Shown: positions 18,747-29,038, numbered from the stretch's first letter. The stretch: 64,000 nucleotides of DNA from Deltaproteobacteria bacterium (GCA_027493875.1 JAOSJX010000002.1:62001-126000); one strand, 5' to 3'. The notes: generated by a model from the sequence alone, not told the origin. Translations and numbers: made by a program.

Positions 18747-20417
18747 TTAAAACTTGTAGCCGCGCTGCGCGAGGGCTGAGAGCATGTCACGCGTCTGGCC
18801 GGATTCCATCCCGTCCGGATAGAGGTCGAGATAACGCTTCATGTTTTCGAGCGCACCGGAAAAATCCTCTTTGCGAAAGAGAACAAAGGCGAGCATTTTG
18901 TAGCCGCCGAAGAAGTCGGGATTTTCACCGAGAAGGTAATGGGCCTCGTCGAGGAGCGCGTCGAGATTGTCGCGGTCGCGGTGACCCCAAGGCCGGAAAC
19001 GCGGAATGCGGCGGATCTCGGGCTGCGCCCCCTGGCGTAGGAAAATCGCCGCGTTGTAATCGAAGTAAACCATCTCCCAGATGCCGCTCTCATCGAGCTG
19101 TTTGGCGATCGGCCGATCCGCGCGCACCACGCACCAATCCACGCCGTAGCGATCGAGGATCTGCCGCCAACCCGGCGCGCCGTTGGAAACGCGAAGATAG
19201 TGGTCCAGTTGCCCGCCGGGGCCGTACACTTCGAGGCGGCCGTCCACAAACACCTTGCGGCGCGGCTCCGATTTCCAAAGAAGGTAACCGCCGAAATTAT
19301 AGTCGTTGAACATTTCGCCGCGCAGGCCGTGGCGGTTGATGAATTCCGTGGCGCGCACGGGCAGCGAGTAAAGATCGACGTCGAATTGAAACGCCTGCCG
19401 CTCCACGGTCAGAAAAACCCCGCCGGCCATGGCGGCGAGAATTGCCGCGGACGTCACCGCCTGATGAACGCGCGGACGCAACGCGCGCAGCCGCGGCGCG
19501 TATCGCTCCGCCAGAACCGGCGCGAGAAAAAGAACGGCCTCGAACCATGGCGCATGGCGGTCGCGGCGAGTCCGCCGACCACGGCGAGGCGGGCCGCGTC
19601 GAACAGACGGCGCTTCTTTACGCGGATAAGATCGATCGTGAGCAGCGCGAACACGGCGGAGACCACCCACATCGACGGATTGTCCCACGAATACTTTTCC
19701 CACTCGCTGACGAAAAATTTGTACTCGTCGATCTGCTCGGCGAAAAGATAAATCCGCGGGCCGAACGGATTGAGCATCGGCGCGGCGGCCATGGCGGCGG
19801 CCCACGCGAACCACGCCCGCCCGCGACTCTCCCACCATTGTTCCGCGCACCAGATCAGCGCCATCGCGACGCCGAGAATGAAACTGCCGTGAATATTGGC
19901 CCACAACGCGAGAAGCGGAACGATCGCCGCCTTCCATTCCCTTTTTGAAAGACCAACAGCGCGCCGATGAGGACCCACGACATCAAATGCGGGCGCATCT
20001 GTACACGCGTCACGGCGACGAAGCCCGCCGCGATCATCACGAGAGCGGCGGCCAGTCCATCCTCCCGCATGGTCCACGCCAGCAAGCCGAACGTGAGAAG
20101 GATCATCAATCCCTTGAGGGCGACGAGCCCCGGAATCCCCGCGGCGCGGTCCAGACCGTAAAGAATCAACCGCGCGAGCCACTCGTGGTCCAGAAAAGCG
20201 GCGCCGGGCGCCGTGTGTGAAGATCGTCGGTTCGCGAAACGGTGCCCGTTTCCCAAATCTTCGCGCCGACGCGTGCGTGAATGCCGATATCGTTATTGAA
20301 GATCGGGCGAAAGCCGAGCGCGGCGGCGCCGAACACAAGGCATACCGCGAGAGCCGCCGCCATCCAACGCGGCAAGGCGTTGCCGGACGAATGCTCAATC
20401 TTTCGCTTGCGGCCCAT
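18747..20417 (-). CDS. Polytopic membrane protein, putative glycosyltransferase with soluble C-terminal domain
   Basis: About 556 residues when repaired, starting MGRKRKIEHSS at 20417. The first loop contains NNDIGIHARVGAKIWETG, and FLDHEWLARLI lies further on. That arrangement, an acidic pair after helix 1 and about ten helices, is seen in uncharacterised relatives of GT39/oligosaccharyl transferases. WANIHGSFILG and LNPFG are also common in this group. The C-terminal 250 residues are soluble (EMFNDYNFGGYLLWKSEP, FVDGRLEVYG) and end in a TPR-like stretch. Three frame breaks lie between about 20230 and 19550. The gene is divergent from the GT39-TPR gene at 20503, so the pair may serve one surface-glycan pathway. 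Enzymatic role is inferred from architecture only. Confidence 0.55.
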
Positions 20418-20502
20418 GCAGCGGTTCTATCCGGGACGTACAACGTCGTCAAAGGCCGGGGATGCCCGGGCACGACGCCTATGCTAGCTTGACGCCCTCG
20501 CC

Positions 20503-22363
20503 ATGGCTCAAAAGAAAGACAACGCGCCAACAAGCTATTCGCCGGGCCGGATCGCCCTGGCCGCCGGATTGGCCGCGCTGGCGATCCGTCTGGTCTATCT
20601 TTATGTCGCGCGGCACAACGGGCTTTTCGTCGGACTGTTTCTCGACAGCCGGTACTACGCTGAAGTCGCCGCCCGCCTGCGGGGTGGCTTCGGCGCCGGC
20701 GACCCCCCTACTTGATGTCGCCCTTTTACCCGTATCTGCTCGCCGTTTTCACCAATGCGGCGGGAGAACTGAACGCGACGGCGGTCCGGATTTTCCAGGC
20801 GGTTTGCGACGCGGGAACGGCGGCGTGCGTGTCGCTTGTCGCCGGACGCATCGGCGGACGCAGCGCGGCGGTCCTCGCCGGCGCGGCGGCGGCCCTTTAC
20901 GCGCCGATGATCTACTTCACCGGCATCATCCTCGTCGCAACCGTTCAAACCCTGTTCCTGACAATCGCCTTGGTCATGCTCCTCCACGCGGACGATCAGC
21001 CCGAACAGCGGAACCTTCTTTGGACCGTCGCCGGTGTAACATTGGGCTTCGCGGCGGTGCTGCGGCCGACGATCCTCGCCGTCGTCCTCGCCGTGGTTGC
21101 CGTGGAAGCCGTGCTGGCGTGGCGCGACCGCGATCGACGTCGCGTGCGATGGCGCGCGGCGACCTTGCTGCTTGCGGGCGCCGCGCTGATGATCGCGCCG
21201 TTCACCCTTCGCAACGTCACGCGCGGCGGCGAACCTGTGCTGTTGTCCGCGAACGGCGGCTTCAACTTTTTCATCGGCAACAACGCGCGGGCGACCGGCG
21301 TTTTCCATCTCCCCGACGCCGTCGATCCGTTTCACGACGTGCTCGGAAAATCGTTCGCCGAACGCGCGGCCGGACGCGCGATGACCTACCGCGAGGCGGG
21401 CGCGTGGTGGCGGGCCCGGGCGATGGCCGACATTCGAGAGAATCCCGTGCGCTGGATCGGCTTGATGGCGAAAAAGGCCGCGCTGTTTTTTCATCCCGTC
21501 GAGATTCCGCAATTGGGCGCGAGCTTCGAATGGCACCGGCGGCACGCGTGGCCGCTGCGTTTCCCGCTCGACGCGCGCACTGTATTGATTCTGGCCCTCT
21601 TGTGCCCGCTCGCGGTCGCCGCGTCGGCGGGCCGGAAGCCATTTTCCCCCTTTTGTGGCCGGCCGCGATATCGGCCGCCTACATCGCCGCGGTGGTGCCG
21701 TTTTTCGTGAACGCGCGCTACCGGCTTCCGATCATGCCGATCGCGCTCGCGTTGGCGGCGGTGACAATGACGGCTGTTGCCCATCGGTTGTGGCGCGGGG
21801 TACGCGAGGAGCGGCGACGCGCGTGGGCGACCGTTGCCGCGTTCGCCGCCGTGTGGATGGTGAGCCACGCCGTTTTTCGCGGACCGCTCGCGGTGCAAAC
21901 AGGAACGGCGTCGGAGGAGCGGCATCGCGGCATGGCGCTTTACCGCGACGGCCGGTTCGAGGAAGCCGTCGCGGCCTATCGCCGATCGCTGGGAGAAAAG
22001 GAATCGTCGATCACGCGGAATAACCTCGCCAACGCGCTGAAACAGCTCGGACGCTTCGACGAAGCACGCGCAGAGTACGAAAACGCGTTGCGTCTCAATC
22101 CGCAGAGCGCGGTGGCGTGGTACAACGTCGGCAACTTCCGGTTCGAGGTCGAAAAGGACGCGGACGGCGCGCGGGAGGCGTATGAGCACGCGACGCGGTT
22201 CGCGCCCGAAATGGCGGCGGCGCAGTACAAGCTCGGCACCGTGCTTGCGTCCCTCGGCCGAAGCGCCGACGCGCGGTGGGCGTTCGAGCGATGCGTCGCG
22301 GCGGCCAAGCCGGACGACCCGTTAATACCGCTCGCGCGGCGGGCGCTGCAACAGCTCCCGTAG
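20503..22363 (+). CDS. GT39-like membrane glycosyltransferase with C-terminal TPR domain
   Basis: About 619 residues when repaired. After helix 1, LFLDSRYYAEVA gives the acidic residue expected in the first periplasmic loop of GT39-family enzymes, and SPFYPYLLAVF follows. Ten or so membrane helices continue to about residue 450. Then three TPR-like units are visible: HRGMALYRDGRFEEAVAAYR, NNLANALKQLGRFDEARAEY and YKLGTVLASLGRSADAR. TPRs suggest recruitment of a protein partner. Frame breaks occur near 20705 (CCCCCC) and near 21630. The gene ends at a bidirectional terminator at 22418-22440. Sugar donor and acceptor are unknown. Confidence 0.65.
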
Positions 22364-22417
22364 ACGTAAAACTTCGGGCACGGGCGCGGTCACGGACACG
22401 GCAACGGGATAAAAAAA

Positions 22418-22445
22418 GAGAGAGCGGGACTCGCTCTCTCCGTTT
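22418..22445. terminator. Bidirectional rho-independent terminator
   Basis: GAGAGAGCG (22418-22426) pairs perfectly with CGCTCTCTC (22432-22440) around a 5-base loop. On the plus strand it is followed by CGTTTT for the glycosyltransferase gene. On the minus strand the seven A at 22411-22417 provide a T run for the secG/tRNA-Leu transcript. It separates two convergent units. Confidence 0.8.
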
Positions 22446-22448
22446 TGT

Positions 22449-22534
22449 GCAGAAGGGGGGACTCGAACCCCCACGTCCTTGCGGACACCAGCCCCTCAAG
22501 CTGGCGCGTCTACCAATTCCACCAGCCCTTCTGC
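22449..22534 (-). tRNA. tRNA-Leu (anticodon GAG)
   Basis: 86 nt with acceptor GCAGAAG pairing with CTTCTGC, and a D arm with GGTGGAATTGGTAGAC. The anticodon stem CCAGC/GCTGG encloses the loop TTGAGGG (anticodon GAG). The long variable arm is of Leu type, and GGTTCGAGTCC forms the T arm. CCA is not encoded. It lies 14 bp after secG on the same strand, as leuU follows secG in Escherichia coli. Confidence 0.95.
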
Positions 22535-22548
22535 GTGCGTGTGGCCGT

Positions 22549-23030
22549 TTATTCCGTCGTACCTTCCGTGGGAGCCGGCGCCGCCGCGGGAGCCGCGGCC
22601 GGTTCGGCGGCCGGTGCCGTTTCTGCGCCGGCCTCCGGGCGCCGCGGCATCCGCCTCATTTGCCGCCGGGGCCGCCTCGTCGGCACCCGCCGCCGGCGCC
22701 GCGTCTTCCGCCAGGGGCGCCTCGTCCACGGGAGCCTCGTCGATCGGCGCGGGCGCCGTCGTCGTCTCTTCCAGCTCGCGCAACACCGCGGAGTCCGTGG
22801 TGCCGCTCAAATAGGCAAGCACCATACAGGTCAGCATGAAAACAACCGCTCCGGCCGTCGTCAGTTTGGTCAAAAAGCCGCCCGCGCCGGACGATCCGAA
22901 GACGGTATTCGCGCCGCCGCCGCCGAACATGGCGCCCAAGTCCTGGCCTTTCCCCCGTCTGGAGAAGGATGACCAGGATCAGAAATATCGACACCAGAAT
23001 GTGGATCGCGGAAATAATGATCGTAAACAT
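22549..23030 (-). CDS. secG: Preprotein translocase subunit SecG
   Basis: A small inner-membrane component of SecYEG. It starts MFTIIISAIHILVS, and a first helix reads into LVILLQTGKGQDLGAMFGG after repair, the diagnostic SecG loop. FGSSGAGGFLTKLT and a second helix (AVVFMLTCMVLAYLSG) follow. The tail of some 80 residues is rich in Ala, Pro and Glu, longer than in most SecG, and ends EGTTE. Two frame breaks: one G too many near 22945 and one change near 22640 within the tail; the stop at 22549 is read after repair. It is preceded by tpiA and followed by tRNA-Leu(GAG), an order kept in many Gram-negative bacteria. Confidence 0.88.
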
Positions 23031-23133
23031 CGCTTTCTTCTTCCTCCGGCCCGCCCCGGCCGGACAGGCGCCATAACCTACTCCAGTTGGCCGGGGGATT
23101 TCAAGTCCTTTGCCCGGCTGCGAAATTTGGGGT

Positions 23134-23892
23134 TTACGGCCGGACGGCCCGCACGATGGAGGCGAAATCGAAGGCCCTGAGGGAGGCGCCGCCGACGAGA
23201 GCGCCGTCGATATCGGGCCGCGTGAGGAGTTCGCGCGCGTTGTCCGCTTTGACCGAGCCGCCGTACTGAACGCGCACGGCGTCCGCCGTATCCGCACCGA
23301 ACAGATCCGTCAGCACCGACCGGATATGTGCGTGCACCTCTTGCGCCTGCTTCGGCGTCGCCACTTTTCCCGTGCCGATGGCCCAGACCGGCTCATACGC
23401 GAGCACCAATTTCACGGCTTCGGCCGCGGAAAGGCCGTCGAGACCCGCGCGGACCTGCGTTTCGACGAGGTCAAGCGTGCCGTCCGCCTCCCGCACGTCG
23501 AGGCGCTCCCCCACGCAGTAAATAGGCGTGAGGTTCGCGGCGAGAAGCGCCCTGATCTTCGCATTGCAGCCCGCGTTCGTTTCCGCGTGGTATTCGCGGC
23601 GCTCCGAATGACCGACAACGCAGAACGCCGCGCCGGTCGACGCGATCATCGGCGGTGAAACGTCGCCCGTATACGCGCCGGCGCTTTCCGCGCGGCAATC
23701 CTGCGCCCCGACCCCAACGGGCGATCCGGCGACCGCCTCCGCCACGGCGGCGAGAAACGGAAACGGCGGAATGAGAACGACGTCGACCGCGCTTTCGTCA
23801 GCCAGTTCCGCGCGGACGGCCTTCGCCAGCGCCACGGCGGACGCCAGGTCCGTGTGCATTTTCCAATTACCCGCGACGATCGGCCTGCGCAT
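23134..23892 (-). CDS. tpiA: Triosephosphate isomerase
   Basis: Intact, about 252 residues, interconverting DHAP and glyceraldehyde 3-phosphate. GNWKMH has the catalytic Lys, VVGHSERR the catalytic His, AYEPVWAIGTG the catalytic Glu, and VQYGGSVKADN the phosphate loop. The start is the ATG at 23892, sharing one base with the pgk stop (TGATG); a GTG one codon upstream is also in frame. It lies in the gap-pgk-tpiA-secG series, so lower glycolysis is co-transcribed with a secretion subunit. Confidence 0.96.
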   Translation of the reverse strand: MRRPIVAGNWKMHTDLASAVALAKAVRAELADESAVDVVLIPPFPFLAAVAEAVAGSPVGVGAQDCRAESAGAYTGDVSPPMIASTGAAFCVVGHSERREYHAETNAGCNAKIRALLAANLTPIYCVGERLDVREADGTLDLVETQVRAGLDGLSAAEAVKLVLAYEPVWAIGTGKVATPKQAQEVHAHIRSVLTDLFGADTADAVRVQYGGSVKADNARELLTRPDIDGALVGGASLRAFDFASIVRAVRP

Positions 23893-25086
23893 CACGCGTC
23901 ATCCGTTTCAAGGGCGGCGAGGCCCGGCAGCGTTTTGCCTTCGAGCAGTTCAAGCGACGCGCCGCCGCCGGTCGAGATGTGCGAAATCTTGTCGGCCACG
24001 CCGGCCTTTTTCACCGCCGAGACCGAATCGCCGCCGCCGATCAGCGTCAGCGCGTCCGAATCCGCCATCGCCTGCGCGACCGCGATCGTTCCCTGCGCGA
24101 ACTCCTCGACCTCGAACACGCCCATCGGCCCATTCCAGATCACGGTGCGCGCGGAGGCGACGACCTTGGCGAACGCGTCGCGCGTCGCGGGCCCGATATC
24201 GAGCCCCATCTCGTCGTCCGTAAAACCGCCCGGCCCCACCACGCGGACCGCGGCCCCGGCCTCGGGCTTGTCCGCGGCGACGTGGTCCACCGGCAGGTGG
24301 ATCGTGACGTTGCGGCTCTTCGCCTTTTTCAAAACGTCCGCGGCGATCTTGAGCTTCGCGTCTTCGACGAGGCTCTTGCCGACGTTCTCGCCCTTCGCTT
24401 TGAGGAACGTGTACGCCATCGCGCCGCCGATAAGGATCTCATCGATCTTGTCGAGCAGGTTTTCGATAACGCCGACCTTGTCCGATACCTTCGCGCCGCC
24501 AAGCACCGCGAGAAACGGCCGCGCCGGCGCGTCGAGCGCCATGCGGAACGCCTCCAGTTCCTTGCGCATCAAAAAACCCGCGCAACGCGCGGGCACCAGG
24601 CGCGGCAGCGCGTCGACGGTGGCGTGCGCGCGGTGGGACGAGCCGAACGCGTCGTTGACGTAAACGTCGGTGAACTCGGCCAGAGCCCGCGCGAGATCCG
24701 GATCGTTCTTCGTTTCACCGGGATGAAAGCGGACGTTCTCCAGCACCATCACGTCGCCTTCCTTGAGCTGCCCAGCCCAGGTTTTAACGCCGTCGGACAA
24801 CACATCGGAGGCCTGCACGATATCGCGGCCGAGAATTTCCGGAAAGAGCGGCGGATACCGGCATCATCGAGTAGCGCTCGTCGCGCTGGCCCTTCGGCCG
24901 GCCGAGATGGCTCGCGATAATCAGACGCGCCGCGTTGCGCAGCGCGTACTTCAACGTCGGCGCCACCGCGCGGATACGCGTATCGTCGGCCACGTCGCCG
25001 TCCGAGGTGAGCGGAACGTTCAAATCCGCCCGCACGAACACGCGCTTTCCCTCGAGGTCCACCTGATCGATGTATTTGATGCCCAC
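23892..25086 (-). CDS. pgk: Phosphoglycerate kinase
   Basis: Makes ATP from 1,3-bisphosphoglycerate in glycolysis. RADLNVP, DDTRIRA and ASHLGRPKG form the N-terminal substrate site. LENVRFHPGE, GGAKVSDKVG, GGAMAYTF, WNGPMGVFE and GGGDSVSAV mark the hinge and nucleotide-binding half. One frame break lies near 24840-24870, after which FPEILGRDIVQASDV is readable in pieces. Repaired length is about 398 residues, normal. It starts 13 bp after the gap stop and overlaps tpiA by one base. No active-site residue is missing. Confidence 0.95.
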
Positions 25087-25099
25087 CCGTCACCGCCGC

Positions 25100-26149
25100 T
25101 TAGAGCGAAGCGCCCATGAGCACCGCGAAATCGAGCACGCGGCAGGAGTAGCCCCACTCGTTGTCGTACCACGAGAGGATTTTCACCAAACGGTCTCCGA
25201 CGACCTTGGTCGACGGCGCGTCGAACGCCGAGCTGGCGTCCTCGCCCATGAAATCCACGCTCACCAGCTCCTCATCCACGTAACGCAGGATGCCCTTCAT
25301 CGGCCCGTCCGCCGCGGCTTTCATGGCCGCGTTGACGGCCTCGACCGTCGCATTCTTCTCCACGGACGCGGTCAGGTCCACGAGGCTGACGTTCGGCGTC
25401 GGCACGCGCACGGCGAGCCCGTCCAACTTGCCCTTCAGCGCCGGAATCACCAGCCCGAGCGCCTTCGCCGCGCCGGTGGACGTCGGAATCATCGACAGCG
25501 CCGCCGCGCGGGCCCGGCGCAAATCCTTGTGCGGCAGATCGAGCAGGCGCTGGTCGTTCGTGTACGCATGCACGGTGGTCATGATGCCGCTGGTGATGCC
25601 GAAGGTGTCGTTCAGCACCTTGGCGACCGGCGCGAGACAGTTTGTCGTGCAGCTCGCGTTGCTGACGATGTGATGTTTCGCCGGGTCGTAGTCCTTTTCA
25701 TTAACGCCCATCGCGAAGGTGCCGTCCACCTCCGCCTTGTCGTAGCCGTACTTTTCGAGCTCCGACGGCGAACTCTTCTTGCCCGGCGCGGAAATGATGA
25801 CCTTTTTCGCGCCGGCCTTGAGATGCTGCGAGCACACTGCGGGCGACGCGAAGATGCCCGTCGATTCGATCACGATGTCCGCGCCGAGCTCGCCCCACGG
25901 CAATTTGGCCGGGTCCTTTTCCGCAAAGACGCGGAGTTTGCGGTCGCCGGCGATGATATGGTCGCCTTCCACGCGTACGTCGTGCCCCAGGCGCCCGGCC
26001 ACGGAATCGTATTTGAGAAGATGGGCGAGCGTCTTCGGATCGGTCAGATCGTTGACCGCGACGACCTCCACCTGCCCCTTTTGAAGAACCCGGCGGAAAA
26101 CGCCGCGTCCGATGCGTCCGAATCCGTTGATACCGACTTTGATGGCCAT
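25100..26149 (-). CDS. gap: Glyceraldehyde-3-phosphate dehydrogenase
   Basis: Intact, 349 residues. Oxidises and phosphorylates glyceraldehyde 3-phosphate. [12 protein letters not shown] begins the NAD-binding Rossmann fold, with the Asp of VAVNDLTD selecting NAD over NADP in the usual way. SNASCTTNC has the catalytic Cys. Then come [11 protein letters not shown] with the catalytic His, and [10 protein letters not shown] near the end. AAGGAGG lies 5 bp before the ATG at 26149, deciding against the longer open frame. It is the first gene of the gap-pgk-tpiA-secG-tRNA-Leu unit, with a candidate promoter at 26263-26291. Confidence 0.97.
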   Translation of the reverse strand: MAIKVGINGFGRIGRGVFRRVLQKGQVEVVAVNDLTDPKTLAHLLKYDSVAGRLGHDVRVEGDHIIAGDRKLRVFAEKDPAKLPWGELGADIVIESTGIFASPAVCSQHLKAGAKKVIISAPGKKSSPSELEKYGYDKAEVDGTFAMGVNEKDYDPAKHHIVSNASCTTNCLAPVAKVLNDTFGITSGIMTTVHAYTNDQRLLDLPHKDLRRARAAALSMIPTSTGAAKALGLVIPALKGKLDGLAVRVPTPNVSLVDLTASVEKNATVEAVNAAMKAAADGPMKGILRYVDEELVSVDFMGEDASSAFDAPSTKVVGDRLVKILSWYDNEWGYSCRVLDFAVLMGASL

Positions 26150-26262
26150 GATGCCTCCTTGACGACCGCCGGCGGGACTAAAACAAAACCGCCCGAGCGG
26201 CCTTTGCACGACTAATTTTCGTTAAGCGAATCGGAGCCTGTAGCGCCTTGCGGCGGACCTTC

Positions 26263-26291
26263 CCTTAACACGGCATCGCCGTATCTATCAA
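26263..26291 (-). promoter_or_regulatory. Candidate promoter for the gap operon
   Basis: On the minus strand TTGATA (26291-26286), a 17-bp spacer and TTAAGG (26268-26263). The -10 context GCCGTGTTAAG is shared with the candidate promoter of the phaR-like gene at 29076-29104. Confidence 0.4.
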
Positions 26292-26308
26292 GGGGGATCG
26301 TCACGATT

Positions 26309-27229
26309 TCACAGGACATTCGGCACCCACGCGACGCCGGGCGCGGAGGGCGGCGGATCGAGCTTCCACGGGGCCGCCGCGCGGCCTTCACAACGGCGCT
26401 CCGCGCACAGTAAAAACAGCCGCGGCCCATCGTCGGGCCCGCAAGACAAGGCCAGGAATTCGCCGTCCGGTGAAAATGCCAACGCTTCGGGCACGGGACG
26501 CGGTGCGGGTTCGCGATCGAAGAGTTCCGCGAGCCGGACGGACCGGGAGGCCGCCCCGCCGGCAAACGGGACGATGCGGACCTCGTTCGCCGTCGCGATC
26601 GCGTAGCGGTCCATCGCGCGATTGACCGCCAGCGCCGCGATGCCGCCGCCGTCCAGGCGATAAAGAGGGGGTAGGCCGCCCGGCGGTCTTTGCCATGGTT
26701 CCAAAGGATTCACGATCGTTTGCGCGGCGACCGCCGCGCCGTCGGTGACGAGCAGGCGGTCGTCGCCCGGCGCCCACGCGCCGGCGGGCGCGGCGTCCGC
26801 CGCGCGCAGGCAAACGCCGGACGGCAGCGCGAGCATCAACCTGACCGATCCGAACACGTCGCGCGAAACAAACGCGACCTTGTCGCCCGCCGGCGAAAAC
26901 GCCGGACGCGCCACGCGCCACGTATCGCGCATGGAGGACCCGTCGCAAAGCTCGTGATCCGAACCATCCGCGGGCGAGAAACGCCGAATCATCCGCTTGC
27001 CGTCGCGCGTCGCCGTGTAAACAAGGCGCGTACCTTTTCGGTCAAGTGCGGGCCACGCGAGATCGTCCCCGGCGACAAGTGTCCGGCGATCGCCGGTCGC
27101 GAGATCGAGCGCGACGATCCCCTCGCCTTGCGCGGGATACACAAGCACGCCGCCGAGCCTCGGCGCCCGCTTGCACGCGACCGCGCTCAATGAAAAAACA
27201 GCGATGACGAAGAAGAGAGTGAAGCTCAG
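26309..27229 (-). CDS. Beta-propeller (TolB/WD40-like) lipoprotein, start unclear
   Basis: About 306 residues, no frame break inside. A hydrophobic leader ends at SAVAC, a plausible lipid-attachment Cys. The body shows repeated blade motifs such as GTRLVYTATRDGK, AFSPAGDKVAFVSRD and AFSPDGEFLALSCG, as in TolB/PD40 propellers. No ATG, GTG or TTG lies before the leader. The only candidate is a CTG at 27227-27229 overlapping the TGA of the zinc-ribbon gene upstream (CTGA, like the usual ATGA). Either a rare CTG start is used or the base call is wrong. It is the last of four genes transcribed from 29038. Role unknown; such proteins usually bind partners in the periplasm. Confidence 0.65.
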   Translation of the reverse strand: MSFTLFFVIAVFSLSAVACKRAPRLGGVLVYPAQGEGIVALDLATGDRRTLVAGDDLAWPALDRKGTRLVYTATRDGKRMIRRFSPADGSDHELCDGSSMRDTWRVARPAFSPAGDKVAFVSRDVFGSVRLMLALPSGVCLRAADAAPAGAWAPGDDRLLVTDGAAVAAQTIVNPLEPWQRPPGGLPPLYRLDGGGIAALAVNRAMDRYAIATANEVRIVPFAGGAASRSVRLAELFDREPAPRPVPEALAFSPDGEFLALSCGPDDGPRLFLLCAERRCEGRAAAPWKLDPPPSAPGVAWVPNVL

Positions 27230-27574
27230 GAAATGACGATCGGCTCGCGCGCCTTGCGCTCTTTTTCCTTGTCCGTCTTTTCCTTGGCCTGCTGTTCGGC
27301 GTGATAAGGACACACGCCGCCGGGCGGTTCGGGCCGTTTCATCATCCACTCCGGAATGAAATTGACGTTGCCCATGCCCTTGAGGTCGTTCATGAGTTCG
27401 GTTTCGGTCCGCTCCACGTGTCCTGAAACGCGCGAGATGATCTTGCTCAGTTTGCGCGAGCCGCACTGGCGGCACTTCTTGCGGCCGAAGAAAAGGCGCG
27501 GCGCCTCGAACATCTTTTTCCACGAAGGACGAAACGTTTCCGCATTTGTCGCATCGGTACTCGTAAACCGGCAT
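27226..27574 (-). CDS. FmdB-family zinc-ribbon protein
   Basis: About 115 residues. It starts MPVYEYRCDKCGN, the standard FmdB/CxxC opening, followed after repair by EKMFEAPRLFFG and then CRQCGSRKLSK. The two CxxC pairs form one zinc ribbon. The remaining part is charged (KEKTDKEKERKAREP), longer than the minimal 60-80 residue family. One A too many near 27520 breaks the frame. FmdB was named as a regulator of formamidase genes in Methylophilus, but the general role of the family is not settled. It sits 10 bp after dapF in the same operon. Confidence 0.75.
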
Positions 27575-27584
27575 GGAACCCTCG

Positions 27585-28400
27585 CTAAAAGGCCTCTCGC
27601 AGCACTCCGTCGTACACCCAGCGGACGTCGCCCTCCAGCCACAACTCGCCGCCGAGCGGGTCATCGCCGGTCAGGTCCACCCGGACCGTTTCGCCGGAGC
27701 GGACCCTGAGCGCCACCGGGGCATGAACCTTTTTATTAAACACCATGGAGGCCGCCGCCGCAACGCAGCCGGTGCCGCAAGCGAGAGTTTCGTCTTCTAC
27801 ACCACGTTCATAGGTGCGAATTACCAGTTCGTTGTCGCCGACGACCTGCACAAAACTGGCGTTGGTGCCTGCCGGGGCGAACTGGCCGTCGTGCCGGACC
27901 TTGCGGCCCAGGGCGCGGACATCCACCGTTTGAACGTCCGCCACCGGAAAAATCGTGTGCGGTACGCCTGTATTCAAAAAGAAGCCCGGCATCTTTTCCG
28001 CGCCGCCGTTGACCTCGATGGGCCGATAATCCTTCGCGCCGGTGAGCTTCACGCGCGCGCCTTTCTCGCCCACGATCTCCGCGTGAATCACACCCGCGAC
28101 CGTCTCCCAGCGCATCGACTTGCCGGCGATCCCCTTCTCAAAAGCCCAGCGCGCGACGCACCGCGAACCGTTGCCACACATCTCGGCCTCGCCGCCGTCC
28201 GCGTTGAAATAGCGCCACTTGAAATCGAGGTCCGGATGATGCTCGACGAAGATCACGCCGTCCGCCCCGACCGATACCGCGCGGCGGCACACCGAACGCA
28301 CGAAATCCGCCATCGCCTCCGGCGCCACCGCGCCCTCGCGGTTGTCGATGATGAGAAAGTCGTTGCCGGTGCCGGACAGTTTCGAAAAAGGCAGGCTCAT
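27585..28400 (-). CDS. dapF: Diaminopimelate epimerase
   Basis: Intact, 271 residues. Converts LL- to meso-diaminopimelate for lysine and peptidoglycan. FSKLSGTGNDFLIID opens the protein. CGNGSRC carries the first catalytic Cys and ETLACGTGC the second, and RTYERGVEDETLACG is a textbook match. The start at 28400 (MSLPFSKL) is chosen because homology begins there and GAGGT precedes it; the frame is open further up because of an indel in the upstream gene. It lies 31 bp after the phaR-like gene. Confidence 0.96.
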   Translation of the reverse strand: MSLPFSKLSGTGNDFLIIDNREGAVAPEAMADFVRSVCRRAVSVGADGVIFVEHHPDLDFKWRYFNADGGEAEMCGNGSRCVARWAFEKGIAGKSMRWETVAGVIHAEIVGEKGARVKLTGAKDYRPIEVNGGAEKMPGFFLNTGVPHTIFPVADVQTVDVRALGRKVRHDGQFAPAGTNASFVQVVGDNELVIRTYERGVEDETLACGTGCVAAAASMVFNKKVHAPVALRVRSGETVRVDLTGDDPLGGELWLEGDVRWVYDGVLREAF

Positions 28401-28431
28401 GGTGACCTCGATAAACCTTCGATCGAGAGGG

Positions 28432-29038
28432 TTACGCGCTCTTCGGCTTACGCGGTTTTGCGCGCGCGGCTTCTTGGCGGCCAGCGTTTCCAGTTCGCGA
28501 AGTTCTTCCTCGAGTCGGCCCACGCGTTCGTTAAGTTGCGTCACGGTGCGGGTGCGGTCCACGAAGCTTTTCACGTTCTCCTCGAACCTTTTGCTGATCT
28601 CTTCGAGATTCCGCGTCGTCGACGCGTAGAAGTTCGAGAGTATATTCGCGCGGTCCTCTTCCTGGAATATTGCCGCGGCGCACGAGCCGGTCCACCACGC
28701 GCTCCACTTCCTGCCGCGCCTGCATCACCGCCGTCACCCCCGGCGTCACGAGCTTGTCCACCGCGTCGTGCAGGCTTTCGCTTTTGGACTGGATGATCCG
28801 CCGCAGCGCCGCGAGGGGGAGAACCTGCTTGTTGTTCTTCTCTTCTTCGAAAATGATCTGCGTGAGGGTCAGCGTCGTCAGGTCTTTTTTTCGTCTTGTT
28901 GTCGACGACTTTGACGTCCACGCCCTTCTTGATCATCTCGGCGATATCCTCGAGCGTCACGTACTTACTCGAATACGTGTCGTAGAGCTTTCGGTTTTGG
29001 TATCGCCGGATAATCCGCGCCTGCGTTTTGTCGGCCAT
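28432..29038 (-). CDS. phaR: PhaR-like polyhydroxyalkanoate regulator with coiled-coil tail
   Basis: The N-terminus RIIRRYQNRKLYDTYSSKYVTLEDI is the signature of the PHB/PHA accumulation regulator DNA-binding domain (about residues 8-60). After repair the chain continues TLTQIIFEEEKNN and a helical, heptad-rich region (LNERVGRLEEELRELE) resembling phasin-type coiled coils. It ends in a basic tail, KPRKPKSA, with stop at 28432. Three frame breaks: near 28890 (A run), near 28668 and near 28450. The family represses phasin and PHA genes and binds PHA granules, yet no pha synthase or phasin gene lies in this window. It is the first gene of the dapF operon, with a candidate promoter at 29076-29104. 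Confidence 0.75.
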
